From Flavobacterium sp. (GTDB lineage Bacteria; Bacteroidota; Bacteroidia; Flavobacteriales; Flavobacteriaceae): a stretch of DNA of 13,716 nt. The position numbers and the translations under genes were made by a program. The notes below the pieces were generated by a model. That model had not been told where the DNA came from, searched no databases, and saw only the letters and a list, made by a program, of their open reading frames with translations. Where the stretch lies: positions 1 through 13,716 of the forward strand of contig JASLHL010000062.1 in assembly GCA_030152225.1 (NCBI GenBank), written 5' to 3'. Below, piece by piece: positions 1-8,817 of the stretch (the stretch's first letter is position 1; the number at the start of each line of letters is the position of its first letter).

Positions 1-540
1 TTTGATCCAGAAGATGGAAAACGGAATAGTAAAGTAAGTTCAATTAAAAGGATAGTTGATTTCTATCTCGGATTTGAACGAAATAGAGATGTAGAAATAG
101 AAGTATTAGGTAATAAGATTGAATATAAATATTTATTTAGACATATAACGTCAGGTAAAAATCATAAGCCTTATATTGATAATAAAATTTTTTATGCTCC
201 TATAAAGTTGATTAAAAGTGGAGCATTATATGAAGATGAGGATAAAATGGAATTCCAATTATATCGTTATAGAACTAATGGAAATGAGGGATATAAAGTG
301 ATCTTACAAAAAAAAGGATTAAGTAAAGCAATGGGGACTAGGATAAGAAATAATTATAATAATGTGTTTAATAATACTTTGGAACGTTTAAGACTTGATA
401 CAATAGATAGTGGATATGGAGCATATATTTTCTTTTTGGGGACAGGCCCTACTGAAGATCATCCATTAGAATTTAACGTAATGAATTCATTTATTTATTT
501 TAAGTATACTGATATACGTAAGACAATTAATGAAGAATAA
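1..540 (+). CDS. Hypothetical protein, 3' part only (AT-rich, unrecognised)
   Basis: Frame 1 is open from the first base to a TAA at 538-540, so this is the last 179 codons of a gene that starts outside the window. A TTG at 208 is inside the open frame and need not be the start. I do not recognise the family. The visible protein is charged and rich in Lys, Asn, Ile and Tyr, with no signal peptide or membrane segment. It has a basic middle (KKGLSKAMGTRIRNN, roughly codons 105-119 of the fragment) and ends in a mixed polar tail. Base use differs from the rest of the window. Several 60-base lines are near 22-32% G+C, and ATA, AGA and AGG codons are frequent, whereas the neighbouring genes favour ATT/ATC and CGT/CGC. 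That pattern suggests acquired DNA, which is inference. A nuclease or other defence protein is possible, but nothing visible proves it. Confidence 0.75.
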   Translation, partial: FDPEDGKRNSKVSSIKRIVDFYLGFERNRDVEIEVLGNKIEYKYLFRHITSGKNHKPYIDNKIFYAPIKLIKSGALYEDEDKMEFQLYRYRTNGNEGYKVILQKKGLSKAMGTRIRNNYNNVFNNTLERLRLDTIDSGYGAYIFFLGTGPTEDHPLEFNVMNSFIYFKYTDIRKTINEE

Positions 541-568
541 TGATGACTAAAAGAAAATTTTATTTTTC

Positions 569-599
569 AAAAGGGAAGTAACTTACACTTCCCTTTTTT
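569..599 (+). terminator. Rho-independent terminator between convergent genes
   Basis: An 11-bp perfect stem pairs 569-579 (AAAAGGGAAGT) with 587-597, has a 7-nt loop, and continues into a T run to 599. It lies 29 nt after the stop of the left-edge gene and just beyond the end of the minus-strand transporter. On the minus strand the stem is followed by only four T and then mixed sequence, so it should act best for the plus-strand gene, with weaker use by the transporter. Confidence 0.8.
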
Positions 600-624
600 A
601 TCGCAAATAATTGAGTATTATATT

Positions 625-2025
625 TTACCCTAACCAAAAAAAGTAAGCCACCACAGCGATAATTACCGCACAAAAAATATTGAGGATAAATCCTGCTTTC
701 ATCATTTCCTTTTGTTGAATGTCACCAGTGCCAAATACAATAGCATTCGGTGGTGTGGCCACTGGAAGCATAAAGGCACAAGAAGCACCGAGTCCGATAA
801 TCATAGACAATCCCAGTGGATGCATACCTAGTTCCTGAGAGATGGAGAAGAAAATAGGTACTAATAGTGCAGCACTAGCGGTATTGGAGGTGAATTCCGT
901 TAAGAATACAATAAAAAAGGCAACGATTAGGCTGATAATAAAAAACGAACTATCGTGAATCACAGAAACCAATAAATCGGCCATCACCTTGCTAGCTCCT
1001 GATTCTTTGAGTACCATACTCAGTGTTAATCCCCCACCAAAAAGAAGTAAAACGCCCCAATCGACATTGTGTTGTAATTCTTTCCAACGAGAAACTTGAC
1101 TGATACAAATCAAAATAAAAGCGCCTAAAGCGATAAAGGTATCGAAGTTCTTGAAGCTGCCTTCAAATCCGACCAAAGCCGCGAATAGGGGATTGATTTG
1201 GTTACTTAAAATCCAACAGATAGCCGTCATTAAGAAGATGCCAAGGGTAATCCAACGGTCTGTATTCATGGGAATGTTTTCCATTTGATGTTCAAATCGC
1301 AGGTTGAGTTTGGGCTTGAAAACAAAATAGATGACAGCAATCATTAAAGGGAGTAGTATGATAACCATAGGAAAACCCATTTTCAGCCATTCTGCAAAGG
1401 AAATATTGAGTTGAGAGGCAACAATGGCATTGGGCGGACTTCCAACTATGGTTCCCATACCGCCAATACTGGCGCTATAAGCAATTCCCAACAACACAAA
1501 TACATAGGTATTTCGGTAGTGTGATTTATCTAATTGACTCAATATTCCTGTAACTAAGGGCAGCATCATGGCTACGGTAGCTGTATTGCTAATCCACATG
1601 GATAGAATGGCTGTAGCGAGAAAGAGATAAAGAATGGCATAAGAGAGCCTTCCTTTTGCGAGATACATAATCTTACTAGCGATGATCAAATCAAGTTTTT
1701 GCACGTGTAAAGCTCCTGCGAGTACAAAACCGCCTAAGAATAGAAAGATGTTCGGATCTGCAAAAGAAACAAGGGCGGGTTGAACATCTGTTAGTCCCAA
1801 TCCAATCGCGAGAACGGGAACAAAAACAGCGGTAGTTGTTACGTGCAATGCTTCTGTTAACCATAAGACAGCAACAAAGGCAAGCAGGGCAAGACCTTTA
1901 TTTACTTGAGGCTCATAGGGTAAAAAATGAATCAAGCTAAAGAGCATCAGGATGTTTAAACCAATAATGAGGTAGTTTCGTTTTGATTTGTGTCTTTTGC
2001 TTTCGGGTTCGAAGTCTAGTTGCAT
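625..2025 (-). CDS. SLC13/DASS family sodium:dicarboxylate (divalent anion) symporter
   Basis: This is an inner-membrane symporter expected to import dicarboxylates, or possibly sulfate, with sodium. The 466-residue protein is almost entirely hydrophobic segments after a short basic N-terminus (KRHKSKRN, residues 10-17). It shows the internally repeated DASS signature twice: SNT at 146-148 and 380-382, each near the tip of a hairpin. Each is followed by a PPNA loop, at 197-200 (in GTIVGSPPNA) and 425-428 (in LPVATPPNA). In structurally studied members such as VcINDY, the paired SNT motifs bind the carboxylates and the neighbouring loops form the sodium sites. Both pairs are intact, so the protein should be active. 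Length is normal for the family. The exact substrate cannot be read from sequence. It follows sod on the same strand, but a terminator lies between them, so it probably has its own promoter; I could not identify a clear one. Confidence 0.93.
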   Translation of the reverse strand: MQLDFEPESKRHKSKRNYLIIGLNILMLFSLIHFLPYEPQVNKGLALLAFVAVLWLTEALHVTTTAVFVPVLAIGLGLTDVQPALVSFADPNIFLFLGGFVLAGALHVQKLDLIIASKIMYLAKGRLSYAILYLFLATAILSMWISNTATVAMMLPLVTGILSQLDKSHYRNTYVFVLLGIAYSASIGGMGTIVGSPPNAIVASQLNISFAEWLKMGFPMVIILLPLMIAVIYFVFKPKLNLRFEHQMENIPMNTDRWITLGIFLMTAICWILSNQINPLFAALVGFEGSFKNFDTFIALGAFILICISQVSRWKELQHNVDWGVLLLFGGGLTLSMVLKESGASKVMADLLVSVIHDSSFFIISLIVAFFIVFLTEFTSNTASAALLVPIFFSISQELGMHPLGLSMIIGLGASCAFMLPVATPPNAIVFGTGDIQQKEMMKAGFILNIFCAVIIAVVAYFFWLG

Positions 2026-2140
2026 GTCTTCAAAAGGTTAGGTGTAATAGGAAGGGAAATTACAAAAAAATAGGGGAAGTAGGTAAGGGAAAGAAGTATA
2101 ACATTAGAAGTAAAACGAGTGAATAGTTCTAGTTTCAAAT

Positions 2141-2174
2141 AAAAAAGGGAAATATCGATGATACTTCCCTTTTT
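2141..2174 (-). terminator. Terminator downstream of superoxide dismutase gene
   Basis: Positions 2142-2151 pair with 2165-2174 in a 10-bp stem (AAAAAGGGAA / TTCCCTTTTT). One mismatch follows, then a further 4-bp stem (TATC / GATA) closes on a 3-nt loop. Read on the minus strand, the hairpin ends in a run of six T (complement of 2141-2146), about 60 nt past the sod stop. It should end sod transcription before the transporter gene. Confidence 0.8.
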
Positions 2175-2180
2175 ACTATG

Positions 2181-2198
2181 TAAAGAGTTCACTCTTTA
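2181..2198. repeat. Perfect inverted repeat just after sod stop codon
   Basis: TAAAGAGT (2181-2188) and ACTCTTTA (2191-2198) are perfect complements around a 2-nt centre, 5 nt from the sod stop. No T run follows on either strand, so by itself it is not a classical terminator. With the terminator at 2141-2174 it forms a second hairpin in the sod 3' untranslated region. Possible roles are mRNA stabilisation or a protein-binding palindrome; neither can be decided here. Confidence 0.45.
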
Positions 2199-2202
2199 TG
2201 TC

Positions 2203-2808
2203 TTATTTAGCTGCTGCATATCGCTTAGCAACTTCAGCCCAGTTAATTACGCTGAAGAAAGCGGCAATATAGTCAGGGCGTCTGTTTTGGTAGTTTAAGT
2301 AGTATGCATGTTCCCAAACGTCCATTCCTAAGATTGGCGTTCCACCACAAGCAACACCTGGCATAAGCGGGTTATCTTGGTTTGGTGTACCACATACTTC
2401 TAATTTACCGTCTTTTACGCATAACCATGCCCAACCTGAACCGAATTGCGTAGCACCTGCTTTTGCAAAAGCTTCTTTGAAGTTTGCAAATGAACCAAAA
2501 TCCTTAGCGATTGCATCTGCTAATTCTCCTGTTGGCTCACCACCACCATTCGGGCTCATTACCGTCCAGAATAAGTTGTGGTTATAGAAACCTCCACCAT
2601 TGTTGCGAACTGCACCATTTGACATATCAAGGTTTGTTAAAATCTCCTCGATTGTTTTTCCTTCTAATGCTGTACCAGCGATAGCTGCATTTAAGTTCGT
2701 TGTATAAGCATTGTGGTGTTTCGTATGGTGGATTTCCATTGTACGAGCATCAATATGTGGTTCTAATGCGTCATACGCATAAGGTAATTGTGGTAATTCG
2801 AAAGCCAT
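2203..2808 (-). CDS. sodA: Superoxide dismutase, Mn/Fe family (Mn-type residues)
   Basis: This cytosolic enzyme converts superoxide to hydrogen peroxide and oxygen. The 201-residue length fits the family. By alignment in mind to E. coli SodA, the four metal ligands are present: His27 (in MEIHHTKHH), His77 (in FYNHNLFW), Asp163 and His167 (in DVWEHAYY). The C-terminal signature NRRPDY is at 175-180. Gly73 and Gln144 (in PNQD) match the positions that distinguish Mn enzymes from Fe enzymes. Manganese use is therefore favoured, but cambialistic enzymes are known in Bacteroidota, so metal use is not proven. There is no signal peptide. The gene is divergent from the AddA-like gene, has a plausible promoter at 2845-2875 on the minus strand and a terminator at 2141-2174, and so is probably monocistronic. 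Confidence 0.97.
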   Translation of the reverse strand: MAFELPQLPYAYDALEPHIDARTMEIHHTKHHNAYTTNLNAAIAGTALEGKTIEEILTNLDMSNGAVRNNGGGFYNHNLFWTVMSPNGGGEPTGELADAIAKDFGSFANFKEAFAKAGATQFGSGWAWLCVKDGKLEVCGTPNQDNPLMPGVACGGTPILGMDVWEHAYYLNYQNRRPDYIAAFFSVINWAEVAKRYAAAK

Positions 2809-2844
2809 AATTCGTATTATTTAAAGATTAGTGTTATTTTTATT

Positions 2845-2875
2845 CAAATTTAGGGATTTTCTGTGGAATATAAAA
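2845..2875 (-). promoter_or_regulatory. Probable sodA promoter, Bacteroidota type
   Basis: On the minus strand TAAATTTG (2852-2845) matches the -7 consensus TAnnTTTG exactly. TTTT (2875-2872) lies 19 nt upstream in place of the usual TTTG -33 element. Transcription would start near 2838, leaving a leader of about 30 nt before the sod ATG. Confidence 0.5.
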
Positions 2876-2911
2876 GATCTTAGGGGTTAATATAAGTTAA
2901 GGTATAATTTG

Positions 2912-5900
2912 ATGGTTAGAGAGGAAAGGGCTTCATTTTCAGTGTATAACGCTTCTGCGGGTTCAGGAAAAACACATACATTAGTAAAAGAATATTTGAA
3001 AATTGTCTTAGAGGATCGATCCGATGATGCGTATCGAAAAATTTTGGCAATTACCTTTACGAATAAAGCAGTAGCGGAGATGAAAAATAGAATTCTCTCC
3101 TGCTTGTATGCATTTGCTCAAAAAGAAACGGAGAAGAGATTTCAGCCCATGTTGGAGCAAATTGTCCAAGAAACAGGATTGAAAGAAGGGGTGATTAAGG
3201 AAAAATCTGCGCGTATTATGAAGCATATTATTCACAATTACGCGGCTTTTGACATTTCAACGATTGATAAATTTACCCATAAAGTCATTCGTTCTTTTGC
3301 TTTTGATTTGAATTTACCCATGAGCTTTGAAGTGTCATTGGATTCGGATGAATTGCTACAGGAAGCGGTTGACTCTGTTATCGCAAAAGCGGGTACAGAT
3401 CAAGCGTTGACCAAAGTGTTGATTGATTTTTCGATCGACAAGGCAGACAACGACAAAAGCTGGGATATTACTCGAGAATTGAAAGAAATGGGCGCCTTGT
3501 TGCTGAATGAAAATAACCGAGAGGAGATTGCCTTATTTGATCAGAAAACCCTACAGGATTTTATGGGAACGCGTGATTATTTGCGCCAAAAGATTGAAGA
3601 ATTAACCGTAGAAACCCAACAAAGAGGACAGGCTATCTGGGATCTATTGATTGACAAGGGAGTGGATATGAAATCCTTTTCAAGGGGAACATTTCCCAAT
3701 CACCTTTTGGCAATTATCAACAATACCGATAAAAGTACCCAGCGAAAATACGTCGAATTTGACGAAATTGCCATCCTCAAAGCAGCCAAAGATCGCGATA
3801 CCATCGAGGCACTTCTACCAGAAGTGCTCAAGCAATTGGCAGTTGTCTATCAAGTATTGGCTAAACGCTTGTTTTATCAAGCTTTTTTAAAGAATATTAC
3901 GCCTTTATCGCTGCTGAATATTTTGGGTATTGAGATGCAAAATATACAGGAAGAAAAAAATATGTTGTCGATTAGTCAGTTTAATGCGATTATTCACAAC
4001 GAAATTCAACACCAACCCGCACCTTTTATTTACGAAAGATTAGGTGAACGTTATCGTCATTTTTTCATTGATGAGTTTCAGGATACTTCCGTCATGCAAT
4101 GGGATAACTTAGTGCCTTTGATTGACAATGCGCTAGCAGGGGAAGATTTTGGCGTAAAGGGAAGCCTAATGTTGGTGGGAGATCCTAAACAATCCATTTA
4201 CCGTTGGCGCGGTGGAAAAGCAGAACAATTTATTGCCTTGAGTAAAGACGACAATCCCTTTTCGAATCCAGATAAGGAAGTGGTGGTATTGGGGAAAAAT
4301 TACCGCAGTTATGCTGAGGTGATCCACTTCAACAATAGCTTCTTCAAGGAAATCGCTAGTTTTTTTACCCAAGAGGATTACAAGCACATTTACGAAAATC
4401 AAAGCCACCAAGAGACCAATAGTAAAGAAGGTGGTTATGTCAAGGTACAGTTTTTAGACGAAAGTTTGATCGACAAGGAAAATGAAGTAGATAAAGAACG
4501 CCTGTATTTAGAGGCAACTTTGGCTACGATCAACAAGTGTAAATCACAGGGGTTTTCATATAGCGATATTGTTGTGTTAACGCGCAAACGCGCCCATGGT
4601 ATTGCGTTAGCCAATTATTTAACGGAACAGGAAATTCCCATTCTCTCTTCAGATTCACTGTTGATTAGCCATGCTACAGAAGTACGTCTGATTATGGATG
4701 TGTTGCGCTATATCCGCAACAAAGAAGACAAAGAGTCGAAATCACTCCTGTTGTACTATATCGCAAATAAAAGAAAGCAAGAAGCGGTTCACGACTTTAT
4801 TGAAGAAGGTTTGCGTCATACATCTGATGCAAGTTTGGAAGAGTGGTTAGGGACGAAGGAGATTGATATCTCCTTTGATCAATGTCGAAAGAAATCGCTG
4901 TATGAAGCGGTTGAGATTATCGTTCGCGCATTTTTTCCGGCACAAGCAACAAGTTCTTATGTGCTCTACTTTATGGATATTGTATTAGAACGCACCATCA
5001 AGAATCAATATGGCATTGGCGATTTTATCTTGTATTGGGAAGAGAACAACCACAAATTTAGCATTCCTACACCCGAAGGAAAGAATGCTGTTCAGCTGAT
5101 GACGATCCACAAATCGAAAGGGTTGGAATTTCCCGTTGTTATTTTTCCATTTGCAGAAGAGGATTACGACCGATCCAATCGCGATAAATTATGGGTAGAG
5201 TTTGACGAAGGTGACACGGGGATCGAATTGCCCAAAGCCTTGGTAGATGCAAAGAGAGAAGTGAAAGAATACGGTGTACTTGCAGAAGAATTATACGCCC
5301 AAAAAGAACAGGAAGAGCTTTTAGATAACATCAATGTGTTGTATGTAGCGTTAACGCGTGCAGAAGAACAATTGCATATTATTACAACACGCGATATGAA
5401 AACAGATGGCGCATATAAAAACAATATGTCTCGTTTTTTTATTCACTATTTACGTGGACAAGGGGTGTATGAAGAAGAGGTAGAAGTATATGAATTTGGT
5501 CAACCCCAGCGCTTGTCTATACCTAGTGAAACTCCTTTGGGACAAAATAAGTTGATTCACAGTGTGGAAACCCTGTTTAATTTTAATGATATCAAAATTG
5601 CTGAGCGCGAAGCCTTGATGTGGGATACCCAAGTGGGAGAGGCGATTGCTTATGGGAATATTACCCACCGAATTATGTCGTTTATTCAGACAGATCAGGA
5701 TGTCGATGCAGCGATTGAGCGTGCATTAGAAGAGGGGCTCATTGTAGAAAGTGAAAAAGATAACTTCAAAGGAGCGATCGAAGAAATTATCAGCCATCCC
5801 GATTTACAGGTCTTCTTCACTGGAGGAGTGGTATATAATGAGCGAATGATTATCGGTAAAAGCCAACATAACCTCATTCCCGATCGGGTGGTGATCAAAG

Positions 5901-6064
5901 AGCAACAGGCCTATTTGTTGGATTATAAAACGGGAAAGCCAGAAGAAAAGTACATCAAACAGTTGGAGAAATACGAAAACTCCTTAGTTGCGATGGGCTA
6001 TGTCGTGGTTAAAAAAGTTATTTTATATATGGGAGAGGATGACTTAAATATAATACATTTGTAA
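2912..6064 (+). CDS. AddA-like UvrD/RecB-family helicase-nuclease (double-strand break repair)
   Basis: A superfamily 1A DNA helicase with a C-terminal nuclease, expected to resect double-strand DNA ends for recombination together with an AddB-type partner. The 1050-residue protein carries in order: Walker A ASAGSGKT (about 14-21), motif Ia TFTNKAVAEM (48-57), Walker B DEFQDTS (387-393), motif III/IV GDPKQSIYRWRGG (423-435), NYRS (463-466), motif V IHKSKGLEF (732-740) and motif VI VALTRAEE (812-819). A PD-(D/E)XK nuclease follows: HR in GNITHR (about 915-920), PDRVV (990-994), LDYKTGK (1003-1009) and a QxxxY near 1017-1021. All key residues look intact. It is shorter than B. subtilis AddA (about 1230). 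An in-frame TAA at 2888 limits the start to TTG 2909 or ATG 2912; I chose ATG. kbl follows after 32 nt. The AddB-like partner is 2.8 kb downstream. Confidence 0.92.
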   Translation: MVREERASFSVYNASAGSGKTHTLVKEYLKIVLEDRSDDAYRKILAITFTNKAVAEMKNRILSCLYAFAQKETEKRFQPMLEQIVQETGLKEGVIKEKSARIMKHIIHNYAAFDISTIDKFTHKVIRSFAFDLNLPMSFEVSLDSDELLQEAVDSVIAKAGTDQALTKVLIDFSIDKADNDKSWDITRELKEMGALLLNENNREEIALFDQKTLQDFMGTRDYLRQKIEELTVETQQRGQAIWDLLIDKGVDMKSFSRGTFPNHLLAIINNTDKSTQRKYVEFDEIAILKAAKDRDTIEALLPEVLKQLAVVYQVLAKRLFYQAFLKNITPLSLLNILGIEMQNIQEEKNMLSISQFNAIIHNEIQHQPAPFIYERLGERYRHFFIDEFQDTSVMQWDNLVPLIDNALAGEDFGVKGSLMLVGDPKQSIYRWRGGKAEQFIALSKDDNPFSNPDKEVVVLGKNYRSYAEVIHFNNSFFKEIASFFTQEDYKHIYENQSHQETNSKEGGYVKVQFLDESLIDKENEVDKERLYLEATLATINKCKSQGFSYSDIVVLTRKRAHGIALANYLTEQEIPILSSDSLLISHATEVRLIMDVLRYIRNKEDKESKSLLLYYIANKRKQEAVHDFIEEGLRHTSDASLEEWLGTKEIDISFDQCRKKSLYEAVEIIVRAFFPAQATSSYVLYFMDIVLERTIKNQYGIGDFILYWEENNHKFSIPTPEGKNAVQLMTIHKSKGLEFPVVIFPFAEEDYDRSNRDKLWVEFDEGDTGIELPKALVDAKREVKEYGVLAEELYAQKEQEELLDNINVLYVALTRAEEQLHIITTRDMKTDGAYKNNMSRFFIHYLRGQGVYEEEVEVYEFGQPQRLSIPSETPLGQNKLIHSVETLFNFNDIKIAEREALMWDTQVGEAIAYGNITHRIMSFIQTDQDVDAAIERALEEGLIVESEKDNFKGAIEEIISHPDLQVFFTGGVVYNERMIIGKSQHNLIPDRVVIKEQQAYLLDYKTGKPEEKYIKQLEKYENSLVAMGYVVVKKVILYMGEDDLNIIHL

Positions 6065-6096
6065 AAGAGTATAGTTAACGCTTAAAAAGAGTAAGT

Positions 6097-7290
6097 ATGT
6101 ACGGAAAAATTAAAGACCATTTACAACAAGAGTTGAAGTCGATTGAAGACAATGGTTTATTTAAAAAAGAGAGAATTATTACTTCGCCACAAGGAGCAGA
6201 GATTACAGTTTCTACAGGAGAAAAAGTATTGAATTTTTGTGCGAATAACTATTTAGGACTATCCTCACATCCAGAGGTAGTACAGGCGGCAAAAGACACA
6301 CTAGATACCCATGGGTTTGGTATGTCCTCTGTGCGTTTTATCTGTGGAACACAAGATATCCACAAACAATTAGAAGCTACGATTGCTAATTTCTATGACA
6401 CAGAGGATACTATTTTATACGCAGCGGCATTTGACGCTAATGGAGGAGTTTTTGAACCTTTATTAGGAGCAGAAGACGCTATTATTTCTGATAGCTTAAA
6501 CCACGCTTCTATTATTGATGGGGTTCGCTTGTGTAAGGCAGCGCGTTACCGTTATGAAAATAACGATATGGCTGATTTAGAACAACAGTTGATCAAAGCA
6601 AATGAAGCAGGACATCGCTTTAAAATTATCGTAACAGATGGGGTGTTCTCGATGGATGGTTTGGTAGCGCCTTTGGATAAAATCTGTGATTTAGCGGATA
6701 AATACGATGCCTTAGTGATGGTAGATGAATGTCATGCGGCAGGATTTATCGGAGCAACGGGTAAGGGAACCCTGGAGGCGAAAAAAGTAATGGGTCGTGT
6801 AGATATTATTACGGGTACGTTAGGAAAAGCTTTAGGAGGTGCTATGGGAGGTTATACAACAGGTAAAAAAGAGATTATTGAGTTGTTGAGACAACGTTCT
6901 CGTCCGTATCTATTCTCCAATTCACTTGCTCCTATGATTGTAGGTGCTTCATTGAAAGTGTTTGAGTTATTGCAGAAAGACACAAAATTACGCGATCAAT
7001 TGGAGTGGAATACCAATTATTTCAAAGCTGGAATGAAAAAAGCTGGATTTGACTTTATTGATGGGGATTCGGCTATTGTACCGGTTATGTTGTATGATGC
7101 GAAGCTGTCTCAAGAGATGGCAGACCGCCTATTACAGCATGGTGTTTATGTGATTGGATTCTTCTATCCTGTTGTGCCTCAAGGGAAAGCGAGAATTAGA
7201 GTGCAGTTGTCTGCTGCGCATACGCAAGCACACCTAGATCATGCGATTCAAGCCTTTACAACAGTAGGAAAGGAATTAAAAGTGATTTAA
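6097..7290 (+). CDS. kbl: Glycine C-acetyltransferase (2-amino-3-ketobutyrate CoA ligase)
   Basis: A cytosolic PLP enzyme of the alpha-oxoamine synthase family. It cleaves 2-amino-3-ketobutyrate with CoA to glycine and acetyl-CoA, the second step of threonine breakdown after threonine dehydrogenase. The 397-residue length is nearly that of E. coli Kbl (398), and similarity is end to end. The PLP lysine is Lys244 in [10 protein letters not shown]. Other cofactor residues fall at the E. coli positions: His136 ([11 protein letters not shown]), Asp210 and His213 (VDECHAAG). The N-terminal [14 protein letters not shown] segment and FSMDG at 184-188 are also typical. In many bacteria kbl pairs with tdh, but no tdh is adjacent here. 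It begins 32 nt after the AddA-like gene without a visible promoter of its own, so it is probably in the same transcript. No clear terminator follows it, and readthrough into ompA is possible. Confidence 0.96.
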   Translation: MYGKIKDHLQQELKSIEDNGLFKKERIITSPQGAEITVSTGEKVLNFCANNYLGLSSHPEVVQAAKDTLDTHGFGMSSVRFICGTQDIHKQLEATIANFYDTEDTILYAAAFDANGGVFEPLLGAEDAIISDSLNHASIIDGVRLCKAARYRYENNDMADLEQQLIKANEAGHRFKIIVTDGVFSMDGLVAPLDKICDLADKYDALVMVDECHAAGFIGATGKGTLEAKKVMGRVDIITGTLGKALGGAMGGYTTGKKEIIELLRQRSRPYLFSNSLAPMIVGASLKVFELLQKDTKLRDQLEWNTNYFKAGMKKAGFDFIDGDSAIVPVMLYDAKLSQEMADRLLQHGVYVIGFFYPVVPQGKARIRVQLSAAHTQAHLDHAIQAFTTVGKELKVI

Positions 7291-7335
7291 CTATTAACTT
7301 TTTTTAGTAAATCACAATAATTGTTAAGAATAAAA

Positions 7336-7366
7336 TTTGTTAACTAGACATATAATTGTATTTTTG
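7336..7366 (+). promoter_or_regulatory. Consensus Bacteroidota promoter of the ompA-like gene
   Basis: TTTG at 7336-7339 and TATTTTTG at 7359-7366 are separated by exactly 19 nt, a full match to the -33/-7 consensus TTTG-N19-TAnnTTTG. The predicted start near 7373 gives a short, A-rich leader of about 27 nt before the ATG at 7400. An exact match suits a highly expressed outer-membrane protein. Confidence 0.85.
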
Positions 7367-7399
7367 TTTTAACATTACAATAAATAGAAAAATAAAGTT

Positions 7400-8791
7400 A
7401 TGAAACATCTCAACAAATTAATTGCAGCGGCAATACTATGTGCGGGTCTTTCGACTCAAGCGCAAGATGCTGACCATCCGTGGGCTGTAACTATTGGTGC
7501 GAATGCCGTAAACACTAAGGTTAGTTCAGCTAAAGGGTTTTCACACAGAATGGGAGGTTATTTCCAAACTTCGGATTGGAATATTTTACCTTCAGTTTCT
7601 TACCTAAATGTATCAAGATACTTAGGTGATGGATTTTCATTAGGTGTTGTCGGATCCGTGAATAAAATTGAAAAATTCATTGATTCTGAGTCAACAGGAT
7701 ACAATAAGTTCAACCCTGGTGATTTATCTTACTACGGGATTGATGCAGAAGTTAAGTATAGCTTCAAAGAAATGTTGAAAGCAAAAGTTATTGACCCATT
7801 CGTATTAGTTGGAGGGGGATATACTTTTATGGGAGATGCAAGTACAGGAACAGTTAACGGAGGTTTAGGATTAAACATCTGGTTCACTGAAAACATTGCA
7901 TTAACATTCCAATCAACGTATAAACATTCATTTGACGATACAAGAACGCCAGATATTGATGTGGCAAGCCACATGCAACACTTCGCTGGTGTTCGTTTCC
8001 AATTTGGTGGAAAAGATACAGATGGAGATGGAATCTTAGATAAATACGATGAGTGTCCAGACGTTCCAGGTTTACCAGAATTCAACGGATGTCCTGATAC
8101 AGACGGTGATGGTATTCCAGATCATTTAGATGAGTGTCCAGACGTTCCAGGTTTACCAGAATTCAACGGATGTCCTGATACAGACGGTGATGGTATTCCA
8201 GATCATTTAGATGAGTGTCCAGATGTTCCAGGTTTACCAGAATTCAACGGATGTCCTGATACAGACGGTGATGGTGTGCCAGATCATTTAGATGAGTGTC
8301 CAGAAGTTCCTGGTCCAAAAGAAAACAAAGGTTGTCCTTGGCCAGATAGAGATGGAGACGGAGTGCCTGATCATTTAGACGATTGTCCAGATGTTCCTGG
8401 TCCAGCTTCAAACAGAGGATGTCCTGAAATCAAAGAAGAGCAAGTGAAACAACTTAATGAGTATGGAAAAACAATTTTATTCCACACTGGTAAGTTCACA
8501 TTCCAAGATGCTTCTTACGCTGTGTTAGATAACATCGTGAAAATTATGAAAGAATTCCCTACTGCTAAATTCCACATCGCTGGATACACTGATAGTACAG
8601 GATCTGACAAAATTAACGTGCCATTATCGGATAACAGAGCAAACGCAGTTAAAGTTTACTTGATCGAGAAAGGTGTTGACGCGAACAGATTAACTTCAAA
8701 AGGTTATGGTTCTGAAAACCCAATCGCTTCAAACAAAACTGTTAAAGGACGTGAGTTAAACAGACGTGTTGAAATTCAATTACAAAAATAA
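7400..8791 (+). CDS. OmpA-family outer-membrane protein with thrombospondin type-3 repeats
   Basis: An envelope protein expected to tie the outer membrane to peptidoglycan. Residues 1-21 form a signal peptide (Lys-containing n-region, hydrophobic core, likely cut after TQA near 21). Residues 22-200 are rich in alternating aromatic/Gly strands ending around VRFQFGG, as in an OmpA-type beta barrel. Residues 206-342 hold five 27-residue calcium-binding repeats of the form D-x-D-x-D-G-x-x-D with two Cys each (CP...GCP), a thrombospondin type-3/F5-F8-like linker. Residues from about 350 form the OmpA C-terminal peptidoglycan-binding domain, with Asp398 (GYTDSTG) and Arg413 (SDNRAN) at the diaminopimelate-binding positions and NRRVEI near the end. 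The gene has its own consensus promoter and terminator. Repeats 2 and 3 differ by one base, pointing to recent duplication. Confidence 0.94.
   Translation: MKHLNKLIAAAILCAGLSTQAQDADHPWAVTIGANAVNTKVSSAKGFSHRMGGYFQTSDWNILPSVSYLNVSRYLGDGFSLGVVGSVNKIEKFIDSESTGYNKFNPGDLSYYGIDAEVKYSFKEMLKAKVIDPFVLVGGGYTFMGDASTGTVNGGLGLNIWFTENIALTFQSTYKHSFDDTRTPDIDVASHMQHFAGVRFQFGGKDTDGDGILDKYDECPDVPGLPEFNGCPDTDGDGIPDHLDECPDVPGLPEFNGCPDTDGDGIPDHLDECPDVPGLPEFNGCPDTDGDGVPDHLDECPEVPGPKENKGCPWPDRDGDGVPDHLDDCPDVPGPASNRGCPEIKEEQVKQLNEYGKTILFHTGKFTFQDASYAVLDNIVKIMKEFPTAKFHIAGYTDSTGSDKINVPLSDNRANAVKVYLIEKGVDANRLTSKGYGSENPIASNKTVKGRELNRRVEIQLQK
8015..8425 (+). repeat. 81-bp in-frame tandem repeat array inside ompA-like gene
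   Basis: Five units of 81 bp lie at 8015-8095, 8096-8176, 8177-8257, 8258-8338 and 8345-8425. A 6-bp insertion (Trp-Pro codons) separates units 4 and 5. Units 2 and 3 are identical except C/T at 8143/8224. The last 48 bp of unit 1 match unit 2 exactly. Units 4 and 5 are more diverged, mainly in the second half. Each unit encodes one calcium-binding repeat with two cysteines. Because 81 is divisible by three, gain or loss of a unit keeps the frame. Confidence 0.93.
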
Positions 8792-8817
8792 TTGAACGAA
8801 ATATAATCACAAGATAG

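Noticed and set aside
2031..2040. Possible transporter promoter element on the minus strand (TAACCTTTTG)
   Set aside because: The spacing within the element is off by at least one base, it lies only about 5 nt before the start codon, and no -33 element is visible.
2903..2911. TATAATTTG just before the AddA-like ATG as a promoter -7 element
   Set aside because: It has three bases rather than two between TA and TTTG and abuts the start codon; no -33 partner was found, so I did not call it.
3008..3235. Open frame on the minus strand inside the AddA-like gene (also 4166-4411, 5164-5424, 5450-5668 and 5695-5898)
   Set aside because: These frames lie wholly antisense to an intact gene with all helicase and nuclease motifs, and their products show no recognisable domain or composition typical of a protein.
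7291..7335. Possible terminator after kbl
   Set aside because: There is a T run (7299-7305) but no stem of meaningful stability precedes it.
7732..8085. Minus-strand open frame of 117 codons inside the ompA-like gene
   Set aside because: It is antisense to a well-supported coding region and partly reflects the repeat array; its product has no domain and no promoter is visible.
8015..8425. Regular repeats considered as a CRISPR-like array
   Set aside because: The units are contiguous with no unique spacers, are in frame and encode calcium-binding protein repeats.
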